A stretch of 64,000 nt of DNA from contig NW_012236519.1 of assembly GCF_000787575.1 (NCBI RefSeq), positions 398,471 to 462,470 on the forward strand, written 5' to 3'. Source of the stretch: Acytostelium subglobosum LB1. Its lineage: Eukaryota; Evosea; Eumycetozoa; Acytosteliales; Acytosteliaceae. Below, piece after piece: positions 9,092 to 20,981 of the stretch (its first letter is position 1; the number at the start of each line of letters is the position of its first letter). Position numbers and translations under genes: made by a program. A model generated the notes under the pieces. The model had not been told where the DNA came from, did no database searches, and saw only the letters and a program-made list of their open reading frames with translations.

Positions 9092-11731
9092 ATGGGAAAA
9101 GGAGACACAGGAAAGAGTGATATCAAATCTGCAACGGCAGAGATGAAGAATGAGTTCAAGGCATACTCGGTGGAGGCTGCTGATAATATACAACAGGAGG
9201 TCCACAAGACATTTGATGATGTCAAGTCGGCTTCATCAAAGGCTGTCAACGATGCCAAGGATGTATATGGAAAGACTGTCAACGAGGCCAAGGATGCATT
9301 TGGAAAGACAAAGGCACAGGTCGAGCAAAAGGCCGCCAATGTCAAGTCAGACATAGAGAAGGAGATTAACAAGGCCAAGGACTCTGTGGCCGAGGCCAAG
9401 AAGGAGGCTGAGAAATGGAAGTCCTCTGCCGAGCGCAACGTTGAGGCGGCCAAGGAGAAGTTGTCCGAGAGTGCCCAGACCTTGAAGGACAATGCTCAGA
9501 ACTTGATCAAGACATCCAACGAGGACATCCAACAGATCAAGGAGGGTGCCCAGAACGTTGCCAAGAAGGTGGAGAACATGGTGCAGGACGGCACCTCTGG
9601 TCTAAAGAAGTCAATTGGTGACAACATTGGCTACGCCAAGGAGAAGATCCAAGAGGGAGTGGAGAGCCTCAAGAACATGGGTGCACCCAACTTGGACCAG
9701 ACCGGAAGCTTGAGGAAGGAGTGGGAGGAGCTGGACCGCACTGCCAGACAATGGCCACAAATGTTGTCCAACTCGATCGAGTCTGCTGCACCAATCGCTG
9801 GCGCCGCCATCGGTTCACGTTCATGGGAGGGCTGGCACATGGACAAGCCATCCAGTGACCCAGACCAAGACTTTGTCGACGGCAAGTTGGTGAAGGATTG
9901 GGGTGGCCAGTCATGGTCACGTGGTGGATTCAACACTGATCGTTCAATCAACACTGATCAATACAAGACATCATCCAAGATCCAGGAGCGTGGCACTGGT
10001 CTTGACCTGCGCCATGGTGTCCATGATCTACAATCGTTCGTTGACGGAAGAGCCTCGACCATCAGACAACAAGTGGCCCAGGGCTCATCCATGCTCGAGA
10101 ATCAGATGTATCGTGGCATTGACGACCTAAAGAAGAGCTCACTGAATGTCCATGAGGAGCTCAAGAAGAACGCCGCCCTCCTCAACGAGCAACTGAACGC
10201 CGGCACCAATGACCTGGAGAACGAGGTGCGCTTGGGAACCTTGGACCTGTTGGACAAATTGAAGAGAGACACCCACTCATTCAAGAAGTCAATCAAGCAA
10301 GGTGCCAACCAGCTCCAGGAGAAGGTGAACCAGAACGCCAACGAGCTGCACTACAAGATCCACAACTCGATCGAGACCTTGGATGGCGTGGCCACCGTCA
10401 ATGCCAACTTTGAGGGCCTCAAGGACAGCGTCAAGAACAGCTCCAACATCCTCGGCGCCGAGGCTGACCGTCTCCACAACAAGATGCACAATGGTTCCGT
10501 TGTCCTGGAGAAGAACGCCCAGCAACTCCAGAGTGATATCGAGGCCGGTCTCGAGAAGCTCCGCCAGGAGGCATTGTTGCTCCAGAAGAAGGCTGCCGAT
10601 GGAGCCAAGGGTCTCCAGGTCGAGGCCGTCACCCTCCAGGGTGAGGTCGACACTGGTCTGCACAAGTTGAAGAGCAAGGCCAACGAGCTCCAGCTCAAGC
10701 ACCAGGGCGAGCTGAAGCAATTCCAGCAGCAGCTGGCCAAGGAGTTTGAGGGCAGCCTCAGCAAGATTGGCACCATCCAGTCTGAGATCAAGGCGGGCAC
10801 CAACCAGCTCCAACAACAAGTGCGCCAAGGCACAGCCGAGTTGCAGGGCTTCATCAAGAAGGGCTCTCAAGACTTGAAGGACCTAGCCGACAATGGTGCT
10901 GGTCTGTTGGAGAAGCATGCACAGATTGGCATTGACCGTCTCAATGAGGAGGCATCCAAGGGCTACACAGAGTTCAAGAGGAACGTCCACTACGTGCCAC
11001 CACAGACTGACGCCAAGTTCAACGCTGGCCAGGAGCAATGGGGCACAGGCGACCGTTGGTTCGGTAGCTTCATCTCCACCACCAACGACAAGATTGGTAA
11101 CCTCGTCAACATGACCAAGGAAGAGACCGAGGGAGTGACCGAGCAGGCCAAGAGCGCATGGTGGGACTTCTCCAGCTGGGGATGGTCGGGACACAAGGCC
11201 GAGCCAGTCAAGGTCACCAGTGACTTTATGCACCAGACCAAGGAGATCGCCAACGACGCCTTGACCAGCGCAAAGGAGATTGTTGTCGACACTTTGGAGA
11301 CCATCCAGAAGGACCACAACAACAACTACCAGCAGACCTTTGACGCCCTGCGTGAGGTGCCCAAGATCATCTCCAACGTCACGACCAACGTCACCAGCAC
11401 CGTTAATAACAGTGCCAACAACATCGATGAGAAGATCTCCGAGACCGTCAACAGATCCGTGCGCTCTGTCAACAGGGACTACTGGAACGACCTCGACCAT
11501 CTGAACAAGCAGAGCGGTGCCCTGTACGCTGCTCTTGGAGGTGTTGGAGGCTCGATCATCACCAGCTCCATGTTTGTTGAGAATCCATCGCCACTGACCC
11601 GTTACGGTGCCATCCTCGGTCTGGCTGGTCTGGGAGGCTGGTACGGTCTCACTCGTCCACACATGCAAGAGCGTAGAAACATCATCTTGCAACACAGAGA
11701 GAAGAAGCAGGAGCACAAGTCCTTTGAGTAA
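9092..11731 (+). CDS. Long amphipathic-helix repeat protein (LEA/apolipoprotein-like) with C-terminal glycine-rich membrane hairpin
   Basis: Single exon, 879 aa. Most of the length is degenerate 11-residue-type amphipathic repeats rich in Ala, Lys, Glu and Gln (for example NEAKDAFGKTKAQVEQKAAN and repeated LQ..V..G..EL units). Such repeats resemble LEA, apolipoprotein and lipid-surface proteins and predict long helices. A Trp/Gly-containing non-repeat segment (about residues 245-295) interrupts them. The C-terminus has two hydrophobic Gly-rich stretches (ALGGVGGS; GAILGLAGLGGWYGL) separated by a short polar turn and followed by a basic tail. This recalls the MIC26/MIC27 cristae proteins, but I cannot confirm it. 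The N-terminus MGKGDT fits an N-myristoylation consensus. Codon use is strongly C-ending, suggesting high expression. Function unknown. Confidence 0.85.
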   Translation: MGKGDTGKSDIKSATAEMKNEFKAYSVEAADNIQQEVHKTFDDVKSASSKAVNDAKDVYGKTVNEAKDAFGKTKAQVEQKAANVKSDIEKEINKAKDSVAEAKKEAEKWKSSAERNVEAAKEKLSESAQTLKDNAQNLIKTSNEDIQQIKEGAQNVAKKVENMVQDGTSGLKKSIGDNIGYAKEKIQEGVESLKNMGAPNLDQTGSLRKEWEELDRTARQWPQMLSNSIESAAPIAGAAIGSRSWEGWHMDKPSSDPDQDFVDGKLVKDWGGQSWSRGGFNTDRSINTDQYKTSSKIQERGTGLDLRHGVHDLQSFVDGRASTIRQQVAQGSSMLENQMYRGIDDLKKSSLNVHEELKKNAALLNEQLNAGTNDLENEVRLGTLDLLDKLKRDTHSFKKSIKQGANQLQEKVNQNANELHYKIHNSIETLDGVATVNANFEGLKDSVKNSSNILGAEADRLHNKMHNGSVVLEKNAQQLQSDIEAGLEKLRQEALLLQKKAADGAKGLQVEAVTLQGEVDTGLHKLKSKANELQLKHQGELKQFQQQLAKEFEGSLSKIGTIQSEIKAGTNQLQQQVRQGTAELQGFIKKGSQDLKDLADNGAGLLEKHAQIGIDRLNEEASKGYTEFKRNVHYVPPQTDAKFNAGQEQWGTGDRWFGSFISTTNDKIGNLVNMTKEETEGVTEQAKSAWWDFSSWGWSGHKAEPVKVTSDFMHQTKEIANDALTSAKEIVVDTLETIQKDHNNNYQQTFDALREVPKIISNVTTNVTSTVNNSANNIDEKISETVNRSVRSVNRDYWNDLDHLNKQSGALYAALGGVGGSIITSSMFVENPSPLTRYGAILGLAGLGGWYGLTRPHMQERRNIILQHREKKQEHKSFE

Positions 11732-12450
11732 GGGTACTGTCCTGGTCTAGCTCATCACCATCACTTCACACGCCTTTAAGCTGGATTTGGTAGTGGTCAA
11801 GTTCAATTAGAACTTTGGCGCGCAAAACAGCCCATATTTGTACATAAACATCACCACAAAAAAATTAATTAAATTTATTAACTATTATTATCAAAGAAAG
11901 ATAGTTCTGGCCCAAAAATAAGCATCAATGGGGGTGATGGATGGATGGATTGATGGGTAGGTGTCTTAGACAGCTTGTTTGATTGAGAACAAGGTAATAA
12001 GTATCTTGATCAATACCATCGTTTCATCCATTCTCTTCCATCACAAACACACAGACAGTCCAAACACACAATCACACACTCCTCTTTGACACCAATCAAT
12101 CAATCAATCAAACAAACAAACATAGATTGACATTCACTCACTCACTAACTCATTCATTCAAACACAAACACACTCGACTGACTGACTGACTCTCTACTTT
12201 CTAAAGTGCACAACAACAACAACGAAGAAGAGAGAGAATTAGTAGTTTAGAGAGAATGTCTCTATTGCATCACCAACTACAACAACTACAACAACAATAG
12301 CATCATTATCTAAAACGACTATAATTGTATTGTGGAGCACGCACTGACAAGGCAGTCTTGAAGTCAGCGGCAACACTACACAACACACGACTCGACTACA
12401 TACATTCATACATTCATATATCTATATTACAATACAATCAAACAAATACA
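11732..12450. other. Intergenic region with tetranucleotide repeats
   Basis: 719 bases. It has an A/T block near 11860-11900, a GGAT repeat near 11935-11950, and runs of CAAT, CAAA and GACT units between 12090 and 12190. A C/A-rich leader runs up to the ATG at 12451. No gene or RNA recognised. Confidence 0.4.
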
Positions 12451-14694
12451 ATGGACCCAAAGATCATACGTATAGGATGTGGTGCAGGCTACCAAGGCGA
12501 CAGAGTACCACCAGCACTCAAGTTGGTAAAGGAAGCAAAGTTAGACTACTTGGTACTGGAGTGTTTGGCCGAGAGAACACTGACTGACAGTATCCGACGT
12601 ATGAAGAATGGTGGCAAGGGCTTTGATCCACGTCTGAAAGAGTGGCTAGAGGCACTGCTGCCGGCAGCCTCACAGAACAATGTCAAGATCATCACAAACA
12701 TGGGCGCGGCAGACCCCAAGGGCGCAGGCGAGGAGGCTCTGGACGTCGCCAACGCACTCGGAATTGACCTGAGGATCGTTGTGGTGAGCGAGGTTGTTGG
12801 CGACAGTGGCGAGCTCAAATCGATAAGCACCATCGTCAAGAAAAGCTCTGCCTCCTCGAACCAACCCCTGTCTAAGCTCGTCGCCATGCCAAGTTCCAAC
12901 GGCTTCTCCGTAGTCGATAGCAACTTCAACGATGAAGAGAATGAAAACTGGGAAGTTGGATGTACATACCTTGGCGCGGACGCCTTGATAGATGCTCTCA
13001 AGCTTGATGCTGACCTAGTTGTAAGTAGCACCTTATCACTTCAACATCACTCAATCACTCACGCTCAATCTTCAATCAACAGATAGCTGGAAGAGTTGCC
13101 GATCCGAGTCTCTTTGTCGCACCGATCGCATATGCATTCGGTTGGAACTTGGCAAAGGATTTCAATTTGGTGGCTCAAGCTACACTGGCCGGACACTTGT
13201 TAGAGTGCGGATGTCATCTTACTGGCGGCTACTTTGCTCATCCACTGGGAAGAGACACCAACTTTGATCGTCTGTTTGATCTCTCACTGCCGTTTTGCGA
13301 ACATGGATCGTCATGGCAACATGGTACTGGGCAAGCTTGAGGGAAGTGGCGGTGAGCTCTCCCAACGCACATGTAAACAACAACTCACCTACGAGATTGG
13401 TGACCCAACTCAATATATCACAGTATGTATCCACTCAATCAATCCAATCCAATCAGTGTCAATCACTAACTCGATCAATCATTGTTAGCCCGATGTCATT
13501 GTTGACTTTAGCAACGTACAGTTTAGAGAGTTGAATGTAAACAGTGTCATTGCTCATGGAGCAAAGGGTAGATCGCGACCTAATGACTTGCTAAGACTGG
13601 TGGCCAGGAATGCTGGATATAAGTCATGGGCAGAGATATCGTATGGTGGTCTGGGCTGCGTGGAACGCGCCTATTGGGCCAGCAAATTAGTACACAAGTG
13701 GATGGAGGAGCGCAAGAAGGGCATCACCAAGAACATCATGACCTACCTCGTCGGCTACAACAGCCTGTACCTTACACATGGCTCACGCTTCCAATTCCCA
13801 CCGACCAGTCTGCCATCAAACATACCCTCCACTGGTAGCGACACTCACTCAGACTTTGCATCGGGCTACCCGCCCGAGGTACGTCTTCGCTTCGACGGCC
13901 TGTTTGAGTCCAAAGAGGATGCCGAGTCACTTGGCCTCGAGCTCCAAGGCCTTGCCCTATGTGGCCCTGCCGGAGGTGGTGGATATGCCTTTGGCATAAA
14001 GAAAGGTAAGTACTTGGCCAATATGCCTTCCCTGCATTTACATAAAGGTCATGAAGCTAACTCAACCACTCAATCAATCTCATCAGATGTAAAGTTAGTT
14101 CGACAATTTGTTAGCAGGGAGCTCGTGACATGGAACACGATCATCTACACAAACAACCTTAGCTCAAGCACAGCGACCAGACAGACGTGGGGAGACGTTG
14201 TACATAGTTCCTCTTCGAGTGGTGCATCATCGCCACCTCAAGACTATGGCCATCGCGTCCATCACACGCTGAACAACCATGTGGTCCGCTACCAGGGCAA
14301 CGGCAACAGTGCCTGGCGCAACCCTCTGTATACAATCATCGACACGGCTCGCCTGTCCGGCCGGGTGCTGCTCTACAACATCGCGCACTCAAGGAGTGGC
14401 GACAAGGGCGACATCTCCAACATCAGTTTGATACCATACAACCCAGCTGACTTTGAGAGACTGTGTAAGGTGGTCACCAAGGAGTGGGTGCGCAACGTCT
14501 ACAAGAACGTGCTGCGCGCCGAGTCTGACGTGACGATCTTCGCACTGCCCGGCATCAAGGCTATGAACATCCTGCTCAATCTGGCACTGGACGGTGGCGT
14601 GTGCATCAGTCGAAGGATTGATCGTCATGGCAAATCATTGAGCGACCTCATCCTCAACCAATGGATCGACCTGCCACCCTTGGCATCTTTGTAA
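12451..14694 (+). CDS. AtuA-like (DUF1446) protein, reading frame broken by one base
   Basis: Exons 12451-13020, 13083-13422, 13489-14005 and 14087-14694, all with good GT-AG borders. The start at 12451 follows an aacaaataca leader. The N-terminal domain begins with IRIGCGAGYQGDR and contains LDYLVLECLAERT, TNMGAADP, LTGGYFAHP and LGKLEGSGG. The C-terminal domain contains AHSRSGDKGDISNIS, a hallmark of the second AtuA-type domain. The family is named for AtuA of bacterial acyclic-terpene use; its biochemical role is unclear. In exon 2 the frame shifts between SLPF and ANMD at a run of four T (13293-13296). Three T would keep the whole 677-aa protein open. This is more likely a sequencing homopolymer error than a true pseudogene, because everything on both sides is conserved. 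Confidence 0.85.
13293..13296 (+). other. Single-base frame break in a T run
   Basis: Four T between CCG and GCG. Reading one T fewer restores a continuous frame between two strongly conserved blocks of the AtuA-like gene. No intron can explain a shift here. Confidence 0.8.
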
Positions 14695-14928
14695 CATTTT
14701 ATCCTCCCAATGAACATACCTTAGGTTGTCTTTGGAGATGTCATCGTTCCACAACGACGTTGGCTTCTTCCCTTGCACCTTAAGTGTTTAATCCAATTCA
14801 AGTCTGTGTCTGTGAGTGGCAAAGTAGTTGCCAGTGAGGGATGTGCCTGTGGGAGTGCGGGTTCAAGTTCATTCATTCATTCATTCATTCAATCAATCAA
14901 TCAATCACAACATATATACATTACAGAC

Positions 14929-16398
14929 ATGTCTACATTTACAGACTTTGGTGATGAACTACTTGTTCCATTGTCTAATGATGGTACACTCTCACCTTTA
15001 CCATCATCCACATCACAGTCACAAACACAACAAAGACCATCATGTTACTATTGTCTACTGTTGAAGGAGTACACTACAGATCAACAAGATGATCAATCAA
15101 CTACTACAACTACTACAAATACAAATACATCTACACCACAGTCATCATTCACATTGAAGATCATACAGACCAATGCCAACGATATGCAATCGATCAATAT
15201 CAAGTCATTCATACTGTCAAAGTCTTTGAAGAATATGATCTACAAGACAGGCTCAATAGGCACGATCGAGGAGCCTGAAGCCACCAACCTAATGGACAGC
15301 AGGGTCAGCCTCACTGCTGGCGGTGGCAAATCAATCACCTCATGCTACTACACATTGATCGAGATACAACAGCCGATCAAAGACACAGACATAGACACAG
15401 ACGTAGACACAGACAACACAAAGTTTGACGACAGCAAGAAGAGTAGTGGCAGCATTGACATCACCAACTCCAACAACAACAGTCCAATTGTCAACTTTGA
15501 AGATCTCGACTTTAGTATCAACATCAATGATAATCAATCACTCATTGCAGATATGGAGAGTTGTGGCAATATAATACAAGAGTACTGTCTGTGTCTATGC
15601 TATGAATACCCAGACACTGAGCCCAACAGATTGGAGGCGTTCCATCTCGAACTGCGCTACTTCTGTCACGACATTGGATTCATGCTAAAGGGTGCCAACC
15701 AAGAGGAGTTGGACACAGTGCTCACGAGCTGGTATTCAATCTGTATCAACTATATGCCCCGAGCGATCGACCTATTTAATGACCAATTCATGTACATACT
15801 GCACGCCTCACTCAAAGGCTCGCGATTCGAAATAACCGCCAACAAGTCAGTTGGAAAGGACATCATCAAGTATGTTATATGATTGGATAGGTCATTGATC
15901 AATCACTAACATGATCACTTATGTAGCTTCTTAAAGACCATCAGTATTCTTAATCCATCAGTCACAATGGTGTCTAATAATGGCACTAGTGACGACACTA
16001 CCATCAATACATACTTGCTCGAGCCAGAGATTGGAGGCGAGTTGGGCAACAAGTTGTTGGTCAAGATTGTTGTTGGTGGCAGCGGCGAGATCAATGTGAA
16101 CTACACAATGTCCAATGGATTCTGTAAACGATGGTGCAAGAAGTTCTTGGACAATAGGACCGACTCATTGTCCATGCGTAATCTATCAGAGGAGATCAAG
16201 CTCAAGGTGATCCAGGAGTTGAACCTCTTCCGACGCATGGTCGACTCATCCAAGAACAACAACTACCTGCTCTACAAGTGCTACCTCTTCCTCCTCGCCA
16301 ATGACAACTGCGACATACTCTTGGATCTCCTCAAGAAGGACAATGATGATCCTGCCACCGATGACATACTCAATGTATTATCCAACAGTCTTGCTTGA
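14929..16398 (+). CDS. Njmu-R1 / C17orf75 family protein
   Basis: Two exons, 14929-15869 and 15927-16398, joined at GTATGT/ATGTAG; 470 aa. The N-terminal third has Ser/Thr/Gln/Asp low-complexity inserts. Conserved blocks match the Njmu-R1 family as I know it: CYYCLLLKEY near the N-terminus, a long helical segment beginning LELRYF, QFMYILHASL, NGFCKRWCKKFL, and the C-terminal LYKCYLFLL followed by DILL. The order and spacing fit the human protein C17orf75, which works with WDR11 and FAM91A1 in capturing endosome-derived vesicles at the trans-Golgi network. Role in the amoeba is inferred from that. The second exon is required, since the family C-terminus lies there. Confidence 0.8.
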
Positions 16399-16821
16399 GA
16401 CCTGAGTTGAACTTCGATGGAGGCAAAGCCTCTGCCTTTTCATGGTCAAAAAAGGGGGTTGTTGGAGATCCAACAACAAAACNAAGGGGTGTGAGGGGCA
16501 AAAAGCGAGGAATGAGGGGATACGTTGGTCCAATCAGTTCAACCCCCAACAAGGAGGCACACAACCTGCCACAAAGGCCTTGAATTCAAACATGACGACT
16601 GAAGTGTTGATCGTACTTGCGATCAGGTTAGACTTATCGGCTGCATACCTAGGGCCTACCTACCACAATGGTCATCCTTGTGTTGTTCGATCAAACAACT
16701 ACATCGTTGGCTTGGCGTTCACAACTTACACCATCATTCATTCATTCTTTCATTAAACCATATCAATCTATTTATATTTATATATATTATACAAATACAA
16801 TTATAACAATAATAATCAATC
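16399..16821. other. Intergenic region with an ambiguous base
   Basis: 423 bases between the Njmu-R1 stop and the surface glycoprotein. One N lies at 16483 in a G-rich strip. The last 80 bases are A/T-rich with TATATTTATATATAT, as expected for a promoter. No gene recognised. Confidence 0.35.
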
Positions 16822-19800
16822 ATGTTTATGAATAAGTTGATGTCTTTATTGACATTGACAACATTAACTTTGTTGATTGTTTGTTGCGCACCACAATTGA
16901 CTTTGGCACAGGGTTGCGAAGGCCCTTCCATAACATCATCCAATGGTTATTGTAATAATGGTGGCAAACTGCTTGCTGCCACCACTGGAATCATTCCAGC
17001 CTTCATCAATGTTGGCCTAATGCCATCGATGCACAACAAGTTGACTATAACGCCCTTTGTGCCATTTGACTCGAGTCAGAACAGATTCCCCATCCGCAAG
17101 TCTGGCCAGTACACCGTCCAGTACTCTTGTGTCTCGGACAACAGCACCCACACGACCAATATCCAGGTCACTGTGCCCGAGGTCACCCTCAAGTCCAAGT
17201 GTCTCGGCACGCTCGTCGACTTCTCATTCACCGAAAACTGCACCACGCTGCAGGTCAACGAGAAGACCGTCAACAACTACGTCAATGGCGACGTCGTCCA
17301 AATCTTCCCACCAGGATACGGTCAGGTGCACGTCACCTGTACAGACGACAGCGGCAGGACCGTGTGCAACTTGAACACAGCCTATGCCCAGCCCACTCTT
17401 GGCACTCGTCCCGACATCGTTGTGCAGCCATCATACTGCAGCTACTCGAACGGCTCGATCCAGGTGACCAACCCCGATAAGTTCACCAACTTGACGTTGT
17501 CCCTCGGAGGTACCGCTCTGAACGCCACCAAGACTGGTCTCTGGGAGCACCTTAGAGAGTCGTCCGACTCGACCTACGTCCTGGACGCCTGGTCCGCCGA
17601 CTGCGACCATCAGTTCTTTGAGATTATCGTTACCCCATCGCTGCCACAGCTGGTCGTCACTCCACTCGACACCAACAAATGTCCAAATGATTACCACGTC
17701 AGACTGTCACTGCTTGGCGCCAAGGGCAATACAACTTGGACTGTCAACGGTGTGAGCACTACCAACGACACCTTCAAGATCAACCCATTCGGCATCACAC
17801 CCAACTCTATCAACTACAGACAGCTCGATGGTGACCAGTGTGAATGGAGCTCAGAGGCAAGCATCAACATTGACATCCCTCCATTCTGTAAGTCTTCCTC
17901 TTCCCCTCTACTTCCCAATCAAGTTACTAACAACATGTACACACACGCCACTTGATAGTGAACGAGCTGACCTACACCATTAACAATACTAATGAGTGTA
18001 TTGATGGCACTGGCATCGTGACTCTGTCAATGCCAGCCACCAGTGTAATGATTGTGAACAATAACATACCTCCTAGTCCTTTGGACAACAGAAGGTTGTT
18101 GGGAAGGACACAGCTTAAGGACTCGCCAGTGGTATTCCTCGATACCAATCAGACGATGTTTATGGTCACCTATGGCCAGACATACAAGGTGTACACCAGC
18201 TGCACCAACACACCATACACCATCCAACCAATGCATCCCGCTCCAATCCTCGTCGAGACGCCCTACAACCCCAACCACACGTCCTGCTTCTACGACACAT
18301 CGTTCACCATCCCCAACTACCTCGACTTTGGTGACATCCAGTTGGCCACAGTCATCGTCATGCCACGGTTGGCCGGTGTGCCACCAACCATCTACAAGGC
18401 CGTCAATGGTGTGTTTAGCAACATCCCCAGAGGCACCTACTCTTTGACCTACACCTTCCTCTCGGCCAACGGATCAACCTGCCCATTTAACCAGACCATC
18501 ACTGGCCTCAACTTTATGTACACTAAGCCCGTGTTGTCTGACCTCCACTACACCTTCAACTACAACCCACTCCAGGTGTGCGGCCAGGAGATCAACGTCA
18601 CCGCCTCCGTCACCACCCCAACCAACGCCACCGCAACCGTCTTCACATTCTCAATGGGATCGGGCGGCTCCTTTGTCCAGGAGTTCAACAGACCAGACTC
18701 ACCAACCTGCTTCATTGCTCTGCCCGGTGTTGCCCCCGTCGGCAAGATGTCCGTGCCAACCATCACCATCACCAACGCCACCTGTCTCTACAACGCGGAT
18801 GCCACGTTCACCGTCACCCCAGCGCCACAACTTTGCTACCTCAATGGAGTTCTTATCTCTGGCTCGGCTACCGCCGATAACACCACCTACTTTGGCCAGC
18901 TTCCAGGCGTGTATAACCTGACAATCGTTGACTCGAACCACGGCTGCTCATGGACCAACGAGCAGTTCACCATCCCACAATCAATGCCCGACTTCAAGTT
19001 TGAGTACACTGTCACCAAGTACATCACCAACTGCTCGATCCGTGATTACGCCACCATCAATATCAAGAACGCTGCCAACTACACCTCGTTCTCCCCAGCC
19101 GTCGATACCACTACTGGTGACTGCAATCTCACATCCACTGGAGCCTTCCACTTTACCAATGGCGCCTGCACCCACACCGTGTCCCTCCAGGACGAAATCA
19201 CCAAACCAACTGGCCTCGTCCTCTCAGTCACCAAGTTGCATCCAGTCACCTGTAGCCAGGGCGATGGCACTTACCTGTTCAGCGCGACACAAGACGGACA
19301 GAACCTCAATACCTTCATCCCAATTTTTGAGAGCAACATAGCCCAGTTCGTCAAGCCGGGCAACACTACCTTCACTGTCAGTGCCGGCACTTGCTACTTC
19401 TCCTACACCCTGGTGACCCAGCTCGAGCCCCCCAACTTCAAGTTCGAGACCACGACCATCTACCCCGACATGAACATCGCCGGTATTATCGATGTCAAGA
19501 CCAACAACCCAGATGTGTTTATCAACAGTTTGGTGCCAAGCAATGGCGACCAGACCTATGCTGACGCCCTCAACCCCAATCGTCTGGCCACCTCGACCGA
19601 GAACGTCACGTTCACCATCAATTGGAACGTTGTTTGCAACCAGCTCGTTGACCTGAACTTGCCTCTCTATGTCTCACCAAGACCTCAGTACTACTTCAAG
19701 GTCGTGGGCTGTCCTGCCTCACTCACCTTTGTCCTTGTCAACTTTGATCAGTTCATTGGAGTCACACTCAATGGCGTACCACTCGGAGCAGATGGTACCA

Positions 19801-20831
19801 TTCCAAATGTACCATATGAGGAAAGTCGCGACTTGAGCCTCGTCTTTTCCAGCAGGATGTTCTACACCAACAATGGAATCGTCGGCCCCATCGAGGTCAG
19901 AACCGTGGTCATCCCTCAGATGACTGTCGGTTCCCTGACTGAGGAGACCTGTACCGGTTCCTACAACGGCCAACTCTCCCAGCTGCCCACCACCTCGTTC
20001 TACCAGGTCACACCACAAACAACACTCGCACCCTACGAGCCACAATCAGCCAGATTATTCAATGGACTGTCCACTGGTGACTACTTCCTCCTTTCATCTC
20101 TCAACAACAACGCATTCTGTTTGAACGTACAGGAGTTCTCAATTGCTGGTAGTGAGCCATCATTGTCCGTCGCCACTCAGCCACTGTGCTCGCCCACCGA
20201 AACCCGTCCCCTTAACGTCTCGTTCGGTCTCAACATGCCCATTACCCAGTTCAACGCCAACCTCTTTGGCCAGAGCTTCAACTCGTCCACACCATTGTCG
20301 GCCGGCAACTACATGTTCCAGGTGAACATCACCGACCCCATCTGTCGCCGCATCCTCCCATCCACCTCCATCACACTCAGCACTCAGTCGGTCGAACCAA
20401 TCGTCACGTCCAACAATTGCCAGCACATCGACATTGACGTGCTCACTGGTGGCGTTTACACAATCATCGTGGCGCAAACTGATGATCACAGCAGGAACAC
20501 GACCGTCACATACGACTTTAGCAACGTGACCAGTCGTCTGTCGCTCGCCCTGGACATTGACGACAACACCAACTTCACCGTGTTCCTCCAGTCGCCAGTC
20601 TGTCTGACATCCTCCGAGATCTATATCCACCACTGCGCCGCTGCCAAGAAGAACTTGGGTTGGATTGCCGCCGTCGTTATTGGCGCTATAATCATTGCAG
20701 CCATCATTGCTTTCGCCATTTACAAGTGCAAGCGTCCAGCCAAGGTTATCGACGCTGGCGATGATCGTATTGCCATGGAGACTGTCTCTGTCTACACTGG
20801 AGGCAAGATCAATAAGTTGGACAAGTTCTAA
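16822..20831 (+). CDS. Large type I surface glycoprotein, dictyostelid-type, unrecognised family
   Basis: Two exons, 16822-17887 and 17959-20831, GTAAGT/GATAG intron; 1312 aa. An N-terminal signal peptide (LLTLTTLTLLIVCC, cleavage likely after LTLAQ) precedes an extracellular region of about 1220 residues with dozens of N-x-S/T sequons and regularly spaced cysteines. A single membrane helix (IAAVVIGAIIIAAIIAFAI) follows near the C-terminus, then a basic stop-transfer and a cytoplasmic tail of about 40 residues. Extracellular units often end in a pattern like G.Y.L.I.D....C (for example PGVYNLTIVDSNHGC), reminiscent of SprB or PKD-type beta-sandwich repeats. A broken copy lies at 22040-24397. 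Adhesion or recognition is plausible but not shown. Confidence 0.86.
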
Positions 20832-20981
20832 AACATCCTTCATACATACATACATACACAACCAATCAACAATCACTCATAAAATTGTATTTAATCCGAA
20901 CAAATATTATTATTATTAAACAAAGCCCATTAGCGTATGGCACGACCACCAGATGTTGGAGAGATGAGGGATGGAGGTACA

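Noticed and set aside
10289-10870. 193-residue Leu-rich minus-strand frame
   Set aside because: Antisense of the amphipathic repeats in the 9092-11731 gene; composition is explained by CTC/CAG codons read backwards.
20160-20876. 238-residue minus-strand frame
   Set aside because: Antisense of the glycoprotein gene with no start context, domain or splice signal of its own.
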